64,000 bases of DNA from Actinomycetes bacterium (lineage in GTDB: Bacteria; Actinomycetota; Acidimicrobiia; Acidimicrobiales; RAAP-2). The notes below the pieces were generated by a model that saw only the letters and a program-made list of their open reading frames with translations, was not told the DNA's origin and did no database searches. The stretch is taken from NCBI GenBank assembly GCA_021777285.1, contig JAJYDR010000003.1, positions 23,187 to 87,186 on the forward strand, read 5' to 3'. Made by a program: the position numbers and the translations under genes. This document shows positions 60,310-64,000 of this stretch, in pieces; positions within the stretch are counted from its first letter, which is position 1; each line of letters begins with the position of its first letter.

Positions 60310-62108
60310 GACTCCACCCCCGTCCAGCCGATCCGCCGCCAGCCCCGCGGCGCGAGCGCGCGGTAGAGGGCGAGCGCGAGGCCGATCACGAGCAGCATCT
60401 CGACCATGGTGATCACCGTCATCGCCGTGCCCGTGCCGAGCTCGTAGTTGCCCAGGTAGGACTGGATCGAGACCGACGCGGGCTCCTGGCTCGGGGGATA
60501 GAGGATCTGGACGATGGCGAGCTCGGCGATCGTCTTGGTGAAGGTGAGCAGCCACCCCCACAGCAGGACCCGCGAGACGAGGGGCAGCGAGGTGGTGCGC
60601 CACGCGCGCCAGCGCGTGGCGCCGTGCACGCGCGCCGCGTCACCGAGCGAGGGCTGCAACTGGGCGACGGGTCCGGCCATGAATCGCGTCTGCCCGGGTA
60701 GCGAGTTCGCCACCAGCGCGAGCATCAGCAGCGGGAGGGTCTTGTAGAGATTGATCAGGTCGTGGGCGATCAAGCCCAGGTTGTAGAAGAAGATGTAGCC
60801 GACCCCGAGCACCACGCCCGGGACCGCCACCGAACCGAGCAGGAAGACGTCGGTGACGCGCTGGCCCCAGCCGCCGACGTTGGAGACGAGCCGACGCGCG
60901 AGGAAGAAGCCCAGCACGCCCGTCGCGGTGGCGACCACCACGCCGAGCTGGTTGGACAGGACCAGGGGCGAGCCCAGGCTCTTGTCGGCGATCGAGGGGT
61001 GCAGCACCTGGGTGTAGTAGGCGGTCGTGAGGTGCACGCCGCTCGAGTAGATGCCCAGGTTCTTCACGAACGAGCCCAGGACCGAACCGAGCAGCGGACC
61101 GCCGAGGCCGACGAAGAATACGAGGCCGATCCCCATCGTCGCGCCCACGCGCGCCCACGGGCGCAGCTCGTGGCGGCGCGCGATGCGCGTGCGACCCGAC
61201 AGGACGGCGTAGGAGCGGCGCCGCGTGACCCGAGACTGCAGCATGATCGGCGGGATCGTCGACGCGATCAGCACGATGGCGATGACCGCGGCCACCGAGA
61301 AGTTCGCGGGGTAGTTGCTGATGGCGTTGAAGAGCGCGTAGGTGGCCATCGGGAAGTTGCTGTGGTACCCGAGGGTGAAGGCCACACCGAAGTCGCTCAT
61401 CGTCTCGGCGAAGCTGATCGCGAGGGCGCTCAGCAGCGCCGGGGCGACGATGGGCAGGACCGTGCGCAGCACGGCGAGGCGGCCGGCGCCGTGGATGCGC
61501 GCCGCGTCCTCGAACTCCGAGCCGAGGCCCTGCAGACCCGCGGCCACGATGAAGTAGGCGAAGGGAACCGCGGCGGTCGTCAGCACGATGATGATGCCCG
61601 TCGGCCCGAAGAACTCGCCGTAGAGGAAGTGGGTGTTGATCCCCGCGGCCGACGCCGCGCCGTAGGGCTGGAGCAGGTCGCCCCAGCCGAGGGTCATCAT
61701 CCAGGTCGGCACGAGCAGCAGGACCCACATCAAGAAGGGCCAGACCCGCCGCCCCCACACGTTGGTGCGCTGCACGAGCCACGCGAGGGTGGTCGCGATC
61801 GACACCGCGAGCACGGCGACCACCGACGACACCCAGAGCGAGTTCAGGATGCCGCGCAGGGTCGAGCCGCGCAGGGTCTGCTCGATGTAGGCGAGGGTGA
61901 AGTACTGCGAGCCCTGGTTAAAGAGGCGCGGGCTCGTCGCCAGCAGTATGAAGCAGCCCACCGGCGCGATGATGAGCACCGTCAGGATGAGCCAGAGGAC
62001 GATCGTCCCGCCCGACCACCGACGCCGCGCGCGCGGCGTCGGTGGCGCCGCGCCCACGACCGGTGGGGCCGTCACCGGCGACGGTGTCGCGGTCAGTTCA
62101 GTCGTCAT
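60306..62108 (-). CDS. fbpB: Fbp-type ABC transporter permease (fused, twelve helices)
   Basis: This 600-residue protein contains two complete permease halves fused end to end, each with about six helices. The EAA-loop motifs that contact the ATPase are AARIHGAGRLAVLRTVLP (about 182-200) and AARVHGATRWRAWRTTSLP (about 486-504). A hydrophilic Pro/Thr-rich N-terminal extension (about 30 residues) is unusual. Fused permeases are typical of ferric-iron (FbpB/SfuB) and 2-aminoethylphosphonate importers. It starts with ATG, 74 bases after the binding-protein gene with a strong hairpin in that gap. Confidence 0.9.
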   Translation of the reverse strand: MTTELTATPSPVTAPPVVGAAPPTPRARRRWSGGTIVLWLILTVLIIAPVGCFILLATSPRLFNQGSQYFTLAYIEQTLRGSTLRGILNSLWVSSVVAVLAVSIATTLAWLVQRTNVWGRRVWPFLMWVLLLVPTWMMTLGWGDLLQPYGAASAAGINTHFLYGEFFGPTGIIIVLTTAAVPFAYFIVAAGLQGLGSEFEDAARIHGAGRLAVLRTVLPIVAPALLSALAISFAETMSDFGVAFTLGYHSNFPMATYALFNAISNYPANFSVAAVIAIVLIASTIPPIMLQSRVTRRRSYAVLSGRTRIARRHELRPWARVGATMGIGLVFFVGLGGPLLGSVLGSFVKNLGIYSSGVHLTTAYYTQVLHPSIADKSLGSPLVLSNQLGVVVATATGVLGFFLARRLVSNVGGWGQRVTDVFLLGSVAVPGVVLGVGYIFFYNLGLIAHDLINLYKTLPLLMLALVANSLPGQTRFMAGPVAQLQPSLGDAARVHGATRWRAWRTTSLPLVSRVLLWGWLLTFTKTIAELAIVQILYPPSQEPASVSIQSYLGNYELGTGTAMTVITMVEMLLVIGLALALYRALAPRGWRRIGWTGVES

Positions 62109-62125
62109 GCACGTCCTTTAGCGGT

Positions 62126-62159
62126 GACGGCGGTGCGGTCCGAAGACCGCACCGCCGTC
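62126..62159 (-). terminator. Intercistronic hairpin between fbpA and fbpB
   Basis: A perfect 15-base stem (GACGGCGGTGCGGTC and complement) closes on a CGAA tetraloop in the gap between the binding-protein and permease genes. There is no T tract. As in many ABC operons it probably protects the upstream binding-protein message or partly ends transcription, giving more FbpA than FbpB/FbpC. The same stem exists on both strands. Confidence 0.7.
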
Positions 62160-62181
62160 GGGGTGGGTACGTCGCGGCGCG

Positions 62182-63285
62182 TTAGCCGTTGTTGACGTTG
62201 GCGGTGAACCAGTTGTTGATGCTGGTCTCGAGCGGTCCCCACACGTAGGGGTTGATGGTCTGCATGGGCACCGAGGCGATGGGCGGGATGACCTTGTTGG
62301 AGGCCGACTCACCGTTCAGCACCGGCCAGAACAGCGAGTCACCCTGGGGGTCACCCGTCTTCATGACGTGCTGACCGGCCGGCGAGAGCACCCACGCGAC
62401 GAACTTGCGAGCCTCGTTCTGCACCGCCTGGGGCATGAGCCGGTCGATCCCGATGACCCCCGGCAGGGCGGTCACCGGTGTGAGGTAGGCAACGCGCAGC
62501 GAGGGCAGCGACGAGATCTCCTGGCCGTAGCCGGCCGAGCTCTGGACGATCGCCATCTTGATCGTGTGCGCCTGGATCGCGCCGATGGTCGGCCCGTTGG
62601 TCGCGTTGATCACGAGGCCGAGGCGCTTCAGCTTGGCGAGGTAGGCCTCACCGGCCTTGATCGCCGAGGCCGTCGACCCGGACTTGTAGTGGCCCAGGTA
62701 GTTCATCAAGCCGGCGATGAGCGGGTAGGTGGGACCGGACTGGGTGGGGTCGTTCATGCCCAGGTCGTGGGCGTACTTGCTCGTCGCCAACTGGGCCCAG
62801 GTCTTGGGCAGCTGGGACGGCTTGATCTGGGCCGAGTCGTACACGAGGGCGCCGGTGGCGGTCATGCTGACGGGCACGTAGGAGCCGTCGGCGGGGATGT
62901 TCGCCTTGCCGACCGCGTTGAAGTTGGCCTTGGGCACGATGTGCGTCGCGAGCATGTGCTGCTGGTCGAGCGCGGCGAAGGCCGTCGCGCCGTCGACCCA
63001 CAGGATGCCCCACTTGGGGTTGTGGCCCTCGGCCTGGATCTGCTGGAGCAGGGGACCGGTCGAGTTGTCGTTCAACGTGACGTTGAAGCCGGGGTTGGTC
63101 TTGTTGAACGCCGCGACCGCGGCCTTGTCGTACCCCTGGGCGGAGTAGACGACGAGGGTCGGACCGGTGGCCTTCGGGGAGGCACCGACATTCGTGGCCA
63201 CGAGGCCGAGTGAGGCGACGACGCATGTCGCCGCGGCGCCGCGCAGCATCCGCGACGTACTGACTAGTGATCGGGTTGGGTTCAT
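62182..63285 (-). CDS. fbpA: Fbp-type ABC transporter substrate-binding protein
   Basis: This 367-residue secreted protein has a signal peptide at about 1-35 (AATCVVASLGLVATNVGAS). The first strand, TLVVYSAQGYDKAAVAAF, is followed by VDGATAFAALDQQHMLA, typical of the iron or phosphonate binding-protein fold (SBP type 1/6). The adjacent Tyr-Tyr pair that coordinates iron in Neisseria FbpA is not evident, although single Tyr residues occur (QSSAGYGQEIS). Iron and 2-aminoethylphosphonate are both possible ligands; the metal-like ExxE neighbour favours iron. It is the first gene of the operon. Confidence 0.88.
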   Translation of the reverse strand: MNPTRSLVSTSRMLRGAAATCVVASLGLVATNVGASPKATGPTLVVYSAQGYDKAAVAAFNKTNPGFNVTLNDNSTGPLLQQIQAEGHNPKWGILWVDGATAFAALDQQHMLATHIVPKANFNAVGKANIPADGSYVPVSMTATGALVYDSAQIKPSQLPKTWAQLATSKYAHDLGMNDPTQSGPTYPLIAGLMNYLGHYKSGSTASAIKAGEAYLAKLKRLGLVINATNGPTIGAIQAHTIKMAIVQSSAGYGQEISSLPSLRVAYLTPVTALPGVIGIDRLMPQAVQNEARKFVAWVLSPAGQHVMKTGDPQGDSLFWPVLNGESASNKVIPPIASVPMQTINPYVWGPLETSINNWFTANVNNG

Positions 63286-63733
63286 GGGGACTGTCTACGG
63301 CCCACCGATGAACGGCGAGTGACGGTCGCGCAGAGGACCGATGAACTTGTCGTGGCAGTGCGATCACCCCGTCGTCACCGACGTCCGAGCTCGAGGGCAT
63401 CCGCACTACGACGGCGCCTCGGCACCACTAGCGCAAACCGCCGCGGGTGGGCGGCACTGCCCGGCCGGCGTCGTCGTGCGTTGGCACCGGATCGTCACGG
63501 TGCGTGTCGCGCGGCGCCCGTGGGGAACGGGTGGGAGCGCGTCGTCGAGGGCCACGACCGCGGCCGCGGGCGTGCAGGACGCGACCGGTGTGCCGTGGCG
63601 GTGGCGGCGGATCGGCGTCGGCGTACGTCGGCCCCGCAATGTCGGGTAGACTCGGGACCCGCTAGGTCTTCGGGCCCGGCGGTTGGCCCAGATTTGGCCC
63701 GCCACGGGTGTCTGGACCAGCAAAACCAAGCGC
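63286..63733. other. Intergenic region, no gene recognised
   Basis: About 450 bases lie between fbpA and tRNA-Arg. The open frames have Arg-rich shadow composition and no ribosome-binding site. I searched by eye for an IdeR/DtxR or Fur box near fbpA and saw none. Confidence 0.4.
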
Positions 63734-63810
63734 GCGGCTGTAGCTCAGCGGATTAGAGCATCGGTCTACGGAACCGAGGGTCGGGGGTTCGAATCCCTCC
63801 AGCCGCACCA
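63734..63810 (+). tRNA. tRNA-Arg (anticodon ACG)
   Basis: Acceptor stem GCGGCTG pairs with CAGCCGC, followed by A and an encoded CCA. The D arm is AGCTCAGCGGATTAGAGC, the anticodon loop CTACGGA reads ACG (Arg, CGU/CGC after inosine editing), and the T arm GGGGGTTCGAATCCCTC is intact. Length is 77 nt. Confidence 0.95.
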
Positions 63811-63903
63811 ATCGATTCAGGTATCTTACCTGGTCGTACACGTGTTCCGGATGGCTCACCGTGGCTCGCACTAGCGGCTCTTCGGATTCTGACGGGGTGA
63901 GTC

Positions 63904-64000
63904 TCATCTGACGACGATCGATCCCAGTACTCGCCAGTTGGGCTTGCCGGCGTAGAGCAGGACTCGGATGCGGTAGTTGGCAAAGTTGCGAAAGCCGAAG
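63904..64000 (-). mobile_element. C-terminal end of an ISL3-type transposase (cut by window edge)
   Basis: Reading leftward from the right edge, a frame encodes the last 32 residues of a protein: FGFRNFANYRIRVLLYAG, continuing KPNWRVLGSIVVR and a TGA stop at 63906-63904. The GFRNFxNYRxRVLLY ending is characteristic of ISL3-family DDE transposases. The DDE core lies outside the window, so intactness cannot be judged. It lies about 95 bases from tRNA-Arg. No terminal inverted repeat was identified between them. Confidence 0.7.

Noticed and set aside
59197..60366. A 389-codon plus-strand frame opposite fbpC
   Set aside because: Low-complexity Arg/Glu/Val shadow; the minus strand has complete ABC motifs.
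63286..63733. IdeR/DtxR or Fur box upstream of fbpA
   Set aside because: No TTAGGTTAGSCTAACCTAA-like or GATAAT-like dyad was found, so iron control of the operon is not supported by sequence here.
1..64000. CRISPR array, prophage or complete insertion sequence
   Set aside because: No regularly spaced repeats, phage structural genes or paired terminal repeats were seen. Only a transposase tail at the right edge is mobile in character.

Overview
The window is high-GC DNA with an actinobacterial gene set: an FhaA-FhaB-PP2C-PBP-PknB-CrgA growth and division cluster, a SenX3/RegX3-type two-component pair, heme A/O synthases, FHA and PASTA proteins, Thr-rich secreted tails and many GTG/TTG starts. 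The split cytochrome b genes and the overall gene mix suggest Acidimicrobiia or a near relative. That placement is inference from gene content, not a phylogeny.

Layout. 1-8.5 kb: a secreted hydrolase cut by the left edge, a GNAT enzyme, a GDSL lipase, a SHOCT protein, a secreted GH25-like protein, a three-gene ABC exporter and a DUF2156 protein. 8.7-14.1 kb: an alpha/beta hydrolase, a 1132-residue GGDEF...EAL protein and a convergent PAS-GAF-PAS protein. 14.6-20.8 kb: tRNA-Leu and the fhaA-fhaB-pstP-pbpA-pknB-crgA cluster, with rodA and pknA absent. 20.8-29.6 kb: thiolase, hotdog thioesterases, pirin, aminotransferase, azlCD with a divergent Lrp regulator, and a terpene-cyclase-like protein. 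29.8-34.7 kb: a MerR regulator with alcohol dehydrogenase, cupin and aldo-keto reductase genes, then cytidine deaminase, GrpB and GNAT. 34.9-41.9 kb: tRNA-Ile, a TesB-like protein, DUF2252, tRNA-Ala, and a four-gene operon (dioxygenase, esterase, flavin monooxygenase, dehydrogenase) divergent from a MarR regulator. 42-49 kb: split cytochrome b, ctaA, ctaB, a TlpA-like protein, an ABC exporter and serS. 49.3-56.1 kb: regX3-senX3 divergent from a compact operon resembling the membrane and ATPase core of a type IV secretion system. 56.2-64 kb: ROK kinase, M20 amidohydrolase, an Fbp-type ABC uptake operon ending in a two-ExxE membrane protein, tRNA-Arg, and the tail of an ISL3-type transposase at the right edge.

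How genes work together. The Ser/Thr kinase, phosphatase, FHA readers and transpeptidase form one cell-wall control unit. The MarR operon looks like a quinone or catechol detoxification set. The Fbp transporter and the ExxE membrane protein are translationally coupled and probably handle the same ligand, most likely iron. The four-gene type IV secretion-like operon has no relaxase, pilus-tip or lytic transglycosylase gene beside it and is the most unusual module here.

Several regulatory sites can be read directly: a MerR-type promoter with its dyad in the spacer (32.7 kb), an A-T-rich inverted repeat over the azlC -10 (28.0 kb), a strong sigma-70-like promoter (14.15 kb), a perfect bidirectional hairpin (41.9 kb), an intercistronic hairpin in the fbp operon (62.1 kb) and a 33-nt perfect hyphenated palindrome inside the GGDEF...EAL gene (11.85 kb).
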